Below are positions 32,502 to 43,089 of a stretch of 64,000 nt of DNA, piece after piece (positions within the stretch are counted from its first letter, which is position 1; every line of letters begins with the position of its first letter). The stretch comes from Posidonia oceanica. Lineage: Eukaryota > Streptophyta > Magnoliopsida > Alismatales > Posidoniaceae. Position numbers and translations under genes: made by a program. The notes under the pieces are model-generated. The model was not told the DNA's origin and searched no databases. It was given only the letters and a program-made list of their open reading frames with translations. The stretch spans positions 17,006,001-17,070,000 of the forward strand of contig JAZBRS010000049.1 of assembly GCA_037176725.1 (NCBI GenBank), read 5' to 3'.

Positions 32502-33604
32502 TGTTGGAAAATACTCCAAATATATATTGTGTTTTGATGATATATGTGATATAATGTTATATGTCTAACATGTTTATTGAGATTGTTATAGCATATTTTA
32601 TAATGATACTCAAAGCATTCAGGAAGATTGAGATATAGACCGAGGAGCAGAAAATCAGTGTTTGTTCAATATGTGTACAAATGTTGTAATTATATTTCTT
32701 ATTGCATGTAAAAGTCTGTAAAGTTGTCTCAGAAGTATCATGAGATAAGATCGTTTGTATAGAACTTAGGAAATATAAGAAATCTGTATTATATGTGCTT
32801 TATTGACCATAAACGGCACTCCGTTTTATAATGGCGCTCCGTTATGATATTGGGCTCAAAATAGCAAATGTGCCGAATAAAGATGGATTAAAAAAAACGA
32901 GGACTACGCCAAAACGGCGCTCCGGTCCAGAACGGAGCTCCGTTCTGGTCGTGTGTTGGAACAGCTAGGTAATCAAATGGCATTTCGTTATATTCCGGAG
33001 CTCCGTTTTAACTAGCCTTTTAAGATCTTTGGAGAGGATTTACTAGTCGTTAGAAACTAATTGGGGTTAAGCTATTGCTTATAAATAAGACCCCTATTGG
33101 ACCTCCATGAAGCACCATACTACTACACACATACTTAAGCTAATACCCAAGAGAAAAAGAGCTACTCTTCCATCTTTAAGTGCTTCCCAAGCTACCTCAA
33201 GCTACCACTTCAAATCAGTGCTATAGAGTTTGGCAAAAAGGGTGTTGAGTCTGAAATCTTCCATTACAAGCAAGGAGTATCTTCTCAGGATTGGAGAAGG
33301 GGCAACGGAACATTGCAAGGTTTCGTTGAAAGAACTTTCAACAAACAAGTAAGTAATCTTTTGAGTTAAAGATTAAGGAAACCTCAAGGAGATCTTGAGA
33401 GAGTGGACTAGGCCGGGATTTGGCCAAACCACTATAAATTATTGTGTTGTTTATTCAATATCTCTCTTCCCATTTCTGTGTACGCATTTTCTTTTATAGA
33501 TCAAATTAAGACAAATTTGATAAGTTACAAAAATTAGTAAATCATAATCTATTATACCTATAATCTCTATTCACCTCACTCTAGAGAAGCCATATAATCC
33601 AACA
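32502..33604 (+). repeat. Copia-1 LTR (SIRE-like, 1103 bp)
   Basis: Starts TGTTGGAAAATACTCC right after a PPT and ends AAGCCATATAATCCAACA, giving TGTTGGA/TCCAACA inverted ends. A TATAAATA box is at 33080-33087. The upstream half has several short palindromes of the ACGGAGCTCCGT type (32815-33010). No 5' LTR partner is in the window. The following bases ATATC (33605-33609) would be the target duplication, but the partner is not visible. Confidence 0.85.
33080..33087 (+). promoter_or_regulatory. TATA box of Copia-1 LTR
   Basis: TATAAATA followed about 30 bases on by a probable transcript start in GGACCTCCATGAAGCACC. The position near mid-LTR fits the U3/R border of plant copia LTRs. Confidence 0.6.
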
Positions 33605-34484
33605 ATATCAACTTCATGATTTTTGCAATGACAAGGCATCCCCCCACGCCAAAGTCGCTTTTTTTTTAATTAGCAAAAAGGCCTTCTTCCTTTCTTTGTT
33701 ATTTCTTCCTTGATTTTTTTATTTTCAAAATCATTAATAATCTTTCCTTTTATCTCTCTCCTCCTTTTGAAATTTAAAACACCAAACTGGAGTTGTACAC
33801 TAGTGCACAGCTAATAAGCTGTGCATGAAGAATCAACCACCATTAAATTACTATCTTATGGTTGTAATGTGTGTAGGAAAAAACAAAAAAAAAGAAAAGA
33901 ATCACATCAACCATTCATGAAGAATCAAATGGTCAACAATTGATGTACAACCATGTTAGTTGTGCACTAATGTACAGCTTCATTAGACTCAATTTAAAAA
34001 GCTTCCTTAACCCATTGATGAACTCAACTTTCGCTTCATGAATAATCTAGTCACAAAACAACAACAACATTATGCTTGAGGGCCTTCTGCATCATCATCA
34101 GTGTAAAATCCTTGAATCAAATATAATATAGTAGCATAATATAAAATCTCCATTAAAAAGTTTAAAAGAATATGAGATTTAGAATTACTAATAAATTAAA
34201 AAACAAAGGAAAATACTTCCCTTTCTTCTTGATTTTTGCAGTCTATTGTTCCTTCGTTGATGAACCAAAGCTATCTTCTGAAAGTTATTCTTTATGAACA
34301 TAGTGTAGCTATGTTGTTCTTCAACTAACCATTGCGTATGATTTTTTTTTCTTTGTGAACATGGTGTAGAATCAAAATATCTCAATATTTTCATCCACCA
34401 TCTAAAACTTTCATCGACGTTGATCTTTATCATCATAGACATCGTTTTGCTTGTCATTGATATACTTGTCAGTCCCATCGAGCC
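33605..34484. other. AT-rich sequence with a possible decayed copia internal region
   Basis: No recognisable protein domain. The part left of the PBS at 34489-34499 would be the 5' internal region of Copia-3 on the minus strand. A minus-strand frame 34520-34188 crosses the LTR boundary and shows no copia gag features. A MITE-like inverted repeat sits at 33790-33980. Confidence 0.5.
33790..33980. mobile_element. MITE-like element, about 191 bp
   Basis: The ends form a 23-bp inverted repeat with four mismatches: GAGTTGTACACTAGTGCACA at the left and the complement of TTGTGCACTAATGTACAGCT at the right. The inside is AT-rich, non-coding, with a repeated CATGAAGAATCAA. No clear target duplication could be picked out, so the superfamily is unknown. 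Confidence 0.45.
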
Positions 34485-34488
34485 GTCA

Positions 34489-34499
34489 GCTCTGGTACT
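34489..34499 (-). promoter_or_regulatory. Copia-3 primer-binding site (initiator tRNA-Met type)
   Basis: On the minus strand ATTAGTACCAGAGC follows the LTR end directly. It resembles the common plant copia PBS TGGTATCAGAGC complementary to initiator tRNA-Met, with two or three changes. Confidence 0.6.
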
Positions 34500-34502
34500 A
34501 AT

Positions 34503-35187
34503 TGTTGTCATCGTATTCATCGATCATTTGTGGAAGCATAAAAGAACAAGTACACACATGAAAGAGTAATACATAAATATACATGGAAACCCAAATAGGA
34601 AAAACCACAGGGCAAGAATGAAAGAGAGAATCCACTATAGAACATGATTTACATAGATATCTTGGTCTCAATCCTTGAGCCTCACTCTAACTCCACATTT
34701 CTCTTAATTTTTCTTCTCACCATTAAAGCACAAGCCACCTCTCAAAAGAGGTATTACATGAGTATAAATAGTATGATTCCTAAAAACCTAGGATCTATTA
34801 ACCTAATTACATATAACCCATGTACCTATCTAATGAGAGCCCACCTTACTAGACCAATCCAATGTAAAACCACATCAGATCTGAGACATACTTCAACAAG
34901 AAATTCCAACTTCTCTTTAGAATTTGGGAGGATTTTATTTTCTCCCCACCAACCCTACTTGTGCTTTTGGTGTTAGGACTTAGGAGTTTGATTTACCACC
35001 CTCATATCCAAGTTGTCAAATTTGACAACTTGCATGGTCCTTTATTGAAAGTCACTTGTCTTGTCTTAGCTTAACTAGCGAATTACGACATGATGTTAGG
35101 TTGTCCTTCACCTAAATCACTTACAACCCTAAGGGAGTTATTTCCTAACGACACTTTTGAACATGGGGACTTCGGTCTCGTTCAACA
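34503..35187 (-). repeat. Copia-3 5' LTR (Tnt1-like, 685 bp)
   Basis: In its own orientation it starts TGTTGAACGAGACC (35187) and ends CGATGACAACA (34503). It contains the segment TGGTTTTTCCTATTTGGG then TTTCCATGTA, a hallmark near the R/U5 part of many plant Ty1/copia LTRs. A PBS follows. Only this LTR is recognised; the internal region to the left is decayed or truncated. Confidence 0.72.
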
Positions 35188-35501
35188 ATCCTCGTTGTCG
35201 CTAGAAGGACCCAACTATGATACCCTGATGATTGATTGATCAACCCACTCTTGGTCGTGGAGGTGGGAGAGGGCTTAGTGGTGGATGTGGGAGAGGGCTT
35301 GGTTATAACAGGAGGAGCTTTGACTACGCTCCACTTGTTGAGAATTCCAAATGTTGAGCAAAGCTATTCAAGGCCTCGAAGGAAAGCACCAAGAGACCTA
35401 TTAGTCTGACATAGTACTTGTCGAAGATCCTAAATAGAATCTACGTAGTAAAAATATCCCTTGGTGGAGGTTGATGAAGCCTTGAGGATGGGAAATAGGA
35501 A
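35188..35501 (+). other. Sequence upstream of the DUF4283-like pseudogene
   Basis: No complete frame. A Gly/Arg-rich stretch (GRGGGRGLSGGCGRGLG in one frame) at about 35242-35300 could be part of an older gag or ORF1-like protein. It is probably the 5' side of the same decayed gene as 35502-35905. Confidence 0.3.
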
Positions 35502-35905
35502 TTGGTAAGTTATTTTATTGATTTAAAACCATATGTTCCAATCCTTAAGTCTCAATTGCAAAAGATGTGGAATATTCGGGAAAACTATGATACCTTCTCT
35601 AAGAGAAAAGGGTTTCTCCTATTCGAGTTCTCCAATGAAAAGGATAAGCTATGAGCATTGGAAAGAGGGTCGTGGTTCCTAAGTGGGAAGCCACTGGTGT
35701 TGCATAAGTGGAGCACTGATGTTTGCCTTGAGAAAGAACGCTTGCTTTCCATTTTGATATGGATCAAGTTCTCTCTTCTTGATCTAAGATAATGATTGAG
35801 GACTCTCCTCAGTAGAGCGACTAGTGCTTTGGGAAGCCCTTGTACATGGATGAGGTCACTGCCAATAGATCTTGCTTCAAGTATGCAAGAGTATTAGTAA
35901 ATGAT
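35502..35905 (+). pseudogene. DUF4283-like domain, LINE/retroelement-associated pseudogene
   Basis: Reading from 35502 gives a near-continuous domain: SYFIDLKP, MWNIRENYDTFSKRKGFLLF, FSNEKDKL, then after a stop ALERGSWFLSGKPLVLHKW, LEKERLLSILIWIKFSLLDL. After two more stops and a frameshift come LLSRATSALGSP, MDEVTANRSCFKYARVLV. This order (basic strand, G-F-F segment, GPW-like turn, K-W, vPiWvrf, lG-P, aD--T, YARVLV) is that of plant DUF4283, commonly the N-terminal domain of plant LINE ORF1-type or retroelement proteins. Broken by at least three stops and one frameshift, so dead. No zinc knuckle, endonuclease or RT was recognised after it. Confidence 0.68.
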
Positions 35906-37358
35906 TTCACCTATTTGTATATTGTCTCTAGAGGATGATGATGACAGTATTCTACATGAAATCAGTATGCACTATGATTAAAAATCTACTCCATGTCCTA
36001 CTTGATGCTCATTTGGACATGAGAGGAGTTGTGGACCTTGGGTGGTCAACTTCTTTGACTATATTTGAGGATAAGTGAACAAATCCTTCATACTTTTGGA
36101 CACAAAGTGGTACATGATCTCGCATGTGGTATGGATGTTATGGTGGGAGATTTTGAACTAGTTCGAGAGGCCCTCTTTAATACCTCTAGAAAAGATGTTC
36201 ACAAGGGCTACAAAGACTCAATCATAGGAAAGTCACACCGCTATGTGTTGGTAGATGAAAACCACCTTGATCGGATCCACCGCTTGTTCACCACTTTGTT
36301 CTCAACTATTCCCAGTAAATATAGGCGAAAAAGTGCTTTAGGAGGATGCCCACACACTTCTCTTTTGAAGTTGGGCAAGGAAATCTCTTTTGGGATGGAA
36401 GCTCCCTTTTCTTTTGATTTGCACCCCATAAACAATCTTATGGGCAGAGTCGAGAAATAGTACTGTGTCTCATACTTCCCCGAAAGGTGTCTGATAAGGC
36501 TTTTCTTTTGGATTTATTGGGGAAAAAAGACCTAATTTACTCTTTCTTCTGTGGACAGATTTGCAACTCAATATTGGCAAATTCCTACTTGATCACGCCA
36601 ATGGAAACATTCAATAAGTTTATTGGTATTGGCTCTTCCAAATTTTGAAGGAATTCCTGCCAAGTCGACAGATCCAACCATAGGTGTCTCCACATGGGCT
36701 ACAAGTAAATTCAAACTTGAAAAGCTAGTGGAAGCAGGACTTTTTCATCTTGTTGGATGTTTGCATAGCAAAAAGACATTATCAATTGTGAGAGAGAAGA
36801 CATTTCCCACTGTATGGCATGTTTGATACTTTCGTTATTCATCAACAACAACGGGATTTCCCTCCTACCTCTTCTGTTGACATCACTCCAGTGAAAGTCC
36901 TGGCTTCAAGAGTGCAGTTGTTGACTATCCCTTGTCAAAATACTATGGTGTGGATGTTGTCTCCAATAGATAATTTCACTATGTCGTCCGCCTAGGATGG
37001 CTTCCAACATCGAGGCACGAGAGTGGAGTGGTCTTGGTGGTGTGGCACTCATATCACATCTTGCGGCATGATATGGTCCTTTGGAGAGAGCACTAAAGAG
37101 ATGTACCCAAACTCATAAATGTCTGCAGAGGCATAGTGTGCCAATGGTGTCGAGATGTGTCCTCTGTTGTAGCGCTTGTGATGACCTCTCCCATCCGTTC
37201 TCTTATTATTCCTACTTTGTTGTGTGGAATGAATTCCTTTTATTGCTTATGTTGCCAATTGATGGCTCCTCGTTGGATGTGAAGGTGTAGCGATTGTCAA
37301 ATGTGGATGTCTTTATGCAATCTTGTCTTGGTAAGCTAGCGATCACTATTCATTACTG
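35906..37358 (+). other. Unidentified region with two short ORFs
   Basis: Follows the DUF4283-like remnant. The longest plus-strand frames are 36065-36460 (131 codons) and 36623-36826 (67 codons, LPNFEGIPAKSTDPTIGVST). Base composition is less skewed than in the surrounding LTRs, so it may be decayed coding DNA of the same element or of a host gene. No family was recognised, and no start or promoter evidence was seen. Confidence 0.3.
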
Positions 37359-38464
37359 TGTTGGCTAAACTAGCATCATCTCGATTTTGATGATAACAAA
37401 ACATATTTGTGTACTAACTCTTCTTAATTGGTCAAGGAAGAGTTCTTATGGTCTTTGGCAAAAGAAGAAGGCAAAATGGCCAAGAAGATGATCTCATGAC
37501 ATTTCAAGTCGAATTATTTGAAGATAAGAGATCAAGTTCTTATTGTAATTATGCTTCATGTAAATGTATTTCATTGTATTATAGGAAATTATAATAATCT
37601 TCTAAACACCCCCATAGTGCCTTAGGAAAATTGCCTAAGTCAATCATTCATTTATTATACTTTTTAATAGGGCTTTTGAGGGTATTTCGGCATACCGAAT
37701 TGATTTCGGTATACCAAAATCTTAGCTTACAGTGATTCAAAAATGAGAACCAATTCGACATACTAAGTTTATTTCATCATACCGAATTGATTGATCGTTG
37801 TAAACAACTGTGAGTCATTTAGTTTACCGAATGCATTTTGGCTTATCGAATGACTAGCCGTTCGATACTTTTATGGCCGTTAGACCAATGTTCAACACCA
37901 CTCTTTGGTCTATAAATCCCCACTTATTGGCATCCATTTGCAACAACACTCTACACATTCTATGTCCATAATTTAAGAGAGTTTTAGAAGAGTTTCTCAC
38001 ACTTCATTCAAGGAATAGTAAGTATTCATTGCCTATCCACCAAAATCTTCTTGCTCAATTGTGTGTTTGGGAGAGATAAAAAGAGTTTAAAGTTGTAATA
38101 TTCAATTCCTTCAAGTGTACAAGCTTCTCCGATTGTGAGAAGGACAAGTCGCGGGTTTTGTAGAGTCTTGGCGAGGTTTTCGTTAAGAGGTGTAGAGGTG
38201 GGATCTTGGCCCGAAATCAAGATCAGAATAAGGAATTCTCATGGGGTTTTTAAGGAGTAGACTAAGCCAGAAAGGCCTATCCATTATAAGTCTTTCATGT
38301 TCTCAATTTCTCTCATCTCTTTCTTTATATGCTTATAGTTTAATTTTCAACTCTCATTTCTATCATTATTTTCTTGTATTTATTAAACAAGTTTTTAAAT
38401 TACTAATTATCTTTAATTCTCTATTCACCATCCTCTTTAGAGAAGCCTTAAGATCTTTACATGC
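37359..38464 (+). mobile_element. Copia-2 solo LTR (SIRE-like, about 1.1 kb)
   Basis: Starts TGTTGGCTAAACTAGC and has the same plan as Copia-1: TTGATGATAACAAAACA near the start, palindromic boxes (37685-37860), TATAAAT at 37911-37917, and an end zone CTCTATTCACCA...TTTAGAGAAGCC like that of Copia-1. No PPT precedes it and no PBS follows. TACTG lies before it (37354-37358) and again at 38465-38469, which supports a solo LTR. With that reading the last bases are ATGC rather than CA, so the right end is uncertain by a few bases (38461 is the alternative). Confidence 0.65.
37911..37917 (+). promoter_or_regulatory. TATA box of Copia-2 LTR
   Basis: TATAAATCCCC at the position equivalent to TATAAATA in the Copia-1 LTR, followed by a short C/A-rich segment. 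Confidence 0.5.
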
Positions 38465-38662
38465 TACTGTAACACTTGTGTGACAGGAGAGAAACCAACA
38501 AACCTTTGAGGTAGAGCATAGGCTTCAGATTCCTTGTGATATTGTTAGGGAAGGAGCTATTGTGGTAGCATTGATGTTCATGTTACAGACATGGAGTAGC
38601 TAGTTTTTCGTAATTGGGGAATTTACTAATTGGTTCCTAGGTGGCCTTGTTTATATATATAG
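38465..38662. other. Spacer between Copia-2 and LARD-A
   Basis: About 200 bp with no recognised gene. It is probably the continuation of the older sequence to the left of Copia-2, before the LARD-A insertion at 38663. TATAG (38658-38662) would be the left target duplication of LARD-A. Confidence 0.4.
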
Positions 38663-41012
38663 TGTAGACACCCCAATTTGATGCCTAGTCGGCGAATTTC
38701 TTCCGGAGGAGCTTGCTCGGATCGCAACATGGCGGACCCCACCACTTCACCAAAACCTAACCCAAAACCTTCAAAACCTACCCAAAACCATCACACCACT
38801 AGCCTTCATAGGCTAAAGCCCACCGGAGGCCCAAACTCCAAAGGAACGGGCCCAAATTCCACTGCAAAAGGCTCTGTATAATCAGACCGTGTATTCCATG
38901 CATGGGTATGTCCTGTGTATTCCATGCGTGGTTCCCTTGTGCCAGTAGCCTTCGCCGGTCAACTGAGTTGGCCGTTGCCACTGACGATGGTCGATGCTCG
39001 CATGGATTCTGACCTGTGACCTGGAGCTCCAGACCATCGTGCCCTCATCCAAAGCCAAAACCCCTAGCCTACCCTCTCCCATTTGAATCCCAACCACTAT
39101 TGACTTGAGGGCTCACGTGCGTCCATATGCCCTGTACCTGCCTTCACCAGCGCGTGGTAGGTCGCATGGCTTGCTTTCGGCCCTCTGACTTGCAGGACCA
39201 TCGGCGCCCACTTCTTGCAGCACCTTCCCGACACGCCACCTCCTACCAGAAGCCTCTTGGTGGCCAGAGAAAAACCCAACCACTCACACACACAAGAGGG
39301 AGGAGCCATTCAAACCCAACATAGCCACTCTCTCCCGCAGACACTCTCTCGACCGATTCCTTGAGCACAACCAGCAATCCAGAGCCCTCACACCTTTTGG
39401 CCGACCCTCGCTCTTGCTTCCCTGAGCCCAGCAACCTTCATCCTAGCCCCGCACCGCTGCTCGCCGCATCCGGGCATCCTCACGGTTGTGGCACTACAAG
39501 CTCTGACCGGCCGACCCAAACGAGCCACAGTCTGTGCCTCCACATCCCTGAGCATTACACAAACAACCACTGCACCAACGAGTGCATTCCAGCCCCTGCA
39601 TTGGGCCGCCGTTGCCGTCTTGGGCCTCCATCAGCCGCTGCGAGTCACCGACATCAGGAGGCACAATCGTGCACCCGCACAGGTGAGCAACCCTTCCCTG
39701 AGTTCCGTGGTTGTTCCCTCTTGCTTCCTAGCACTTTTATCTCGCCATTTTTGCACTTGTTTGCCGCTTTTCATCACTGGTTTTGCCGCCCCATTTTCCG
39801 ATGATGGGTTGCCGATTGTGTGAGGCCATTGACCGTTGAGCACGGTCGAGGAACCTCCACCACGCTTGCATTGCATCCCCAGACCTTCCTCGACCTTCTT
39901 AGAGCGCCGCCACTGCGTCTTGTGGCCTGCCGACCTTCCTCAGAGTCGGCGGACACGTGTGTTTCCGGCAATGAGAGGTGGAGGTGGGGGAAGAGATCCA
40001 GGCACTGATTTCATGTTTTGATTGCATGGTTTGGTTCGTGGATATGCCCTCTTGCTTTTCCCATTGATCCTTGCATGCTTTGAATCGTTTTCGACCGTGG
40101 GTTTGGCAGTGAAAGTTCGCTGTCTAGACTGACGAAACTGGACTGTGGGTAGCTCTCACGGGTACGCCCCACGGCTTGACAGTCCCAGGCCGGACTTCGA
40201 GCCGAGATCTTGCATGATCCGTAACTGGTTTTTAGTATCTGATCTTGCACAATGCATGTCCATACATCCTTGCATGTTTCCCGATCGTTGCTTTCCGATT
40301 TTACTTCCTTGCATCGCCGGATTTGAATGTTGAACTTCACTATCTGGACTGCAAAACCTCCTTCGCGGAAAGGTCTCGCGGGTAACCCCCGCGGTTTTGC
40401 AGACTCCAGACAGACCCTGTTTTAAGCATTTGCTTGCTTTGCTTTCGTTGTTTTGGTTCTGATATTGCTTGTTCAAGTTCAGAGCTTGTGTTCCCACCAT
40501 GATTTCATCATGCATCATATCACTTAGGCATATCTTAAAGCATAATTGCATTTAGGCATGTGTTAAGGCATACATCGCACTTTTGCAAAGCATGGCATTA
40601 CGGCCCTTGGGCGAGCATTAATTGGCATTAAATTGCCGACATTCCCGTACATGCGAGCGAAAAGTCTAGAAAGACCGATTTCTGGGCGCATGGGGGTGCT
40701 TAACCCCTTCCCCATGCATAACAGGAGTCCTTACCCTTTCTCTGGCCCGCAATGACAATTGTGTCTCGTCTATTGGCATGAGTCTTACTTTTTGCATAAC
40801 ATTCCTTGAACATCATGATTTTCTTGGTTTTCCTCGTCATTCTGATAATAGACTAGGTGGTGACTCCCTTCTTGCTTTATCCTTGTTTACTTCGCCATTT
40901 TTCGGTGTTTTCGAGTCGAGTTTCCTTCCTCAGGTCCACCATTCATCTGTGACCCTCTATCGGTCGGTGCGCGCCCGCACTCTGGCGTCGTTCGGGGATG
41001 GTCATTAGGACA
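38663..41012 (+). repeat. LARD-A 5' LTR (2350 bp)
   Basis: Starts TGTAGACACCCC and ends GGTCATTAGGACA, followed at once by a PBS. It shares with the Gypsy-1/2 and solo LTRs the box GGGTGCTTAACCCCTTCCCC with AACAGGAGTCCTTACC (40692-40735), TGTTTTCGAGTCGAG (about 40907) and an internal PBS-like GGTGGTGACTCCC (40857-40869). It contains GC-rich hairpins of the type CGCGGGTAACCCCCGCG (about 40377). Small ORFs inside are not conserved. Confidence 0.85.
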
Positions 41013-41013
41013 G

Positions 41014-41031
41014 TGGTGACTCCGCTGGGGA
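41014..41031 (+). promoter_or_regulatory. LARD-A primer-binding site (tRNA-Arg type)
   Basis: TGGTGACTCCGCTGGGGA one base after the LTR end differs at two positions from the plant tRNA-Arg complement TGGCGACTCCACTGGGGA. It is the same primer class as Gypsy-1. Confidence 0.85.
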
Positions 41032-42033
41032 AACAAGATTCCAGCTTTCGCTTCACTTTTCCTCGCTTGCATGGTTTTCGCATTTTGCTTGCTTTATTTT
41101 GCTTATCCATGCTTTATTTCTTGCTTAATGACATGCTTACATGCCTTTTGAGTGGTGAATGCTTGCTTTTACACATATGCTACGCCACCACATGCACATG
41201 CCATGATATACATGCCTTTTGATATGATGAATGTTTCCTTTCACCATCATGTTCACAACACTTGCACATGCCATACACATGCTTTATGCCTTGATGTACG
41301 ATTGCTTGCATGCCATGACTTCATGCCTCTTTCCCCTTTTGCATATGCCATGCCTAGGATATTAGAGACATACTTGCTTCCCCTTTGGCTTAATTTAAAA
41401 GCTACAAATAAAGTCAAACAATAACACCTAAGCACAACTAGAGCCAAACTTGCAATCTTCCCCTTTTGGCTAAATAAAATGCAAGTAAAATACATCAAAG
41501 CATATCTGCATGATTGGACATCTTAGAAAGCATACATCTTCTCATCCCTGAGTCCACCCGCTTAGTCTGAGAAGGACAGTCCCAGTCTCTTGTTCCATTG
41601 CTTTGGCATGAGAATAGCTAGTCAGTTTGTCCTCCCTTGTCCGGGGTCGCGTTGGTGTTAGTAGAGGGTACAACCCATGCTTTGGCAGGGTCGAGGCTCC
41701 AACGCACCACCCGCTCACTGCCTGAGCTTTGGCTAGGATTTAGACGGGTACCTACTTTTTCTAACCCATGTCTTAAAAATACTCATGAGCGAGTCCAAGT
41801 AGTCAGCCTACTCAGGACATGCATGGTGAAAGAGTGCATAATAGGACATTCATTTGCATGCGAGCCATCCATGCCACAACTAATGCCTTTGCAATCATCT
41901 AACTGCTTTGCTTGTTTTAGCAGGTATCGAGTCGTGCCCAATTGTGCGTCCTCGGGTCGCGTCTGCTCCACATCCTTGCATACAGTTTCTGACTGTCCTG
42001 TTCCCTGTTCGCATGTCTGGATTCTCTCCATTA
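41032..42033 (+). other. LARD-A leader
   Basis: One kilobase without coding sequence. CATGC-rich repeats (41130-41300, with CATGCCTTTTGA twice) are followed by a block at 41538-41770 that matches the Gypsy-1 leader 18870-19098 over its whole length. The gag remnant probably starts at the ATG at 42034. Confidence 0.75.
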
Positions 42034-43089
42034 CCATGGGCGATCCATCCTTCGACCTGTTGCCTGTTGCGGATTTCGGGGTTGTCAGTCAGTCTCCCCT
42101 TCTCTTCTGCCCGACATTTGCCCCTTCCTCCAAGCACCTCCTCCTGGATTGCTCCCTAGCCTAGTGGCCTTTGTCTTTTCTTTACCTATGGCACCTCATG
42201 CTGAGGCACGGGGTCAGCCCTCGCTTTCATTCAACACTGGTGGACCGAGCTATCGGGTGTCTCCCCTATCTGTAGGTTAGCCTCCTTGTCCTCCGACCAT
42301 GTCTCTTGCACCTGCAGTGGTCGCCCCTCTGTCTAGCCAGTCTGTTCCCTTGCCTCGGGGATCGTCCGTGATATCTCATGCCAGGTATCACCGCCCCTAC
42401 TCGTTTTGGCCTCATGTCCATCGTCGGCTGTGTCTTCATCTCCTTTGTGTCTGGCTCTGGGTCCTCGTGCTGAGGCATTTACCTTTACCTCCTCAGGTTC
42501 TCTACCTCCTCAGGTTCTCCTATTATGCCACCTTTGGTAGCCCAACTTGACCCAGTTGTGCCCGCCTTAGAGTATTTTATGTTCCCTGCGACCCTTGACT
42601 CCATTGTCTTAACCACCCTAACCCAGTAGGTCCAATCCTACTCTCGGCTGGCTCAAGAAATGCAGGCCCTAGCTCAAGCCATGTAGAACCAGTTATCTGC
42701 TCTTGCAGCCCCTTCGCCTGCACTTTCTGCCCTTGCACCTTTGACACTTGCTCCAGTCGTGCCCCCTAGCCGTCCGGCGTCCTCCGCGTTTCCTACTCCT
42801 CTAGAGCCGCAGCAGGGGAGGAAGCGCACCCGGCACCAGCCTTCCAACTTCACTCCTTTGGGCGAGTCACACAACTCTTTCTTCCCCAAGGTCGCCAATC
42901 TCTTGACACTGCTTGAGGCTCGCCCACCGTCGGACCTCCTTCCAGGGTGGTTTAGGCCAGACTTGTTATGCAAGTTCCATCGGAACACTGGGCATTCGAC
43001 CGATGTGTGCTTCACTTTGAAGAATGCGGTCCAGGATCTCATTGATGCTAGAGCAATTGGAATCCCTTTTGCCCTGCAGTCTCCCCTTC
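42034..43089 (+). pseudogene. gag: LARD-A gag remnant without capsid domain
   Basis: Opens with MGDPSFDLLPVADF and then runs in broken frames through a Pro/Ser/Leu-rich region. The last 117 codons (42741-43094) are open and match the Gypsy gag tail: FTPLGESHNSFFPKVANLL, DLLPGWFRPDLLCKFH, GHSTDVCFTLKNAVQDLID, i.e. a CxxH...GH...C zinc knuckle. Nothing resembling the Retrotrans_gag capsid region (WF-SLD, AFLEQYSFN) is found between them. The frame runs straight into the LTR-B start at 43090, ending at the TAG of its TGTAGAC terminus. Confidence 0.75.

Larger units (their letters stand above)
38663..43089 (+). mobile_element. LARD-A: deleted Tat-type gypsy element
   Basis: Contains an LTR (38663-41012), a tRNA-Arg-type PBS, a leader homologous to that of Gypsy-1 and a gag remnant. 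It has no protease, RT, RNase H or integrase and stops at a second LTR start (43090) with no PPT before it. The gag remnant keeps the region around the zinc knuckle but not the capsid domain. It is either a large internal deletion or an element cut by the LTR-B insertion; the LTRs differ too much to be a 5'/3' pair of one insertion. Non-autonomous. Confidence 0.75.

Noticed and set aside
33605..33609. ATATC as the Copia-1 target duplication
   Set aside because: The 5' end of Copia-1 is not in the window. A similar GATATC at 25871 belongs to the Gypsy-1 junction, so the match cannot be used.
34188..34520. Minus-strand 110-codon ORF as Copia-3 gag
   Set aside because: It begins inside the LTR, crosses the PBS, is Met/Thr/Ser-rich and lacks any gag motif.
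36065..36460. A 131-codon plus-strand ORF as a host gene
   Set aside because: No recognised domain, promoter or exon structure, and it sits next to a dead DUF4283-like remnant. Kept only as unidentified sequence.
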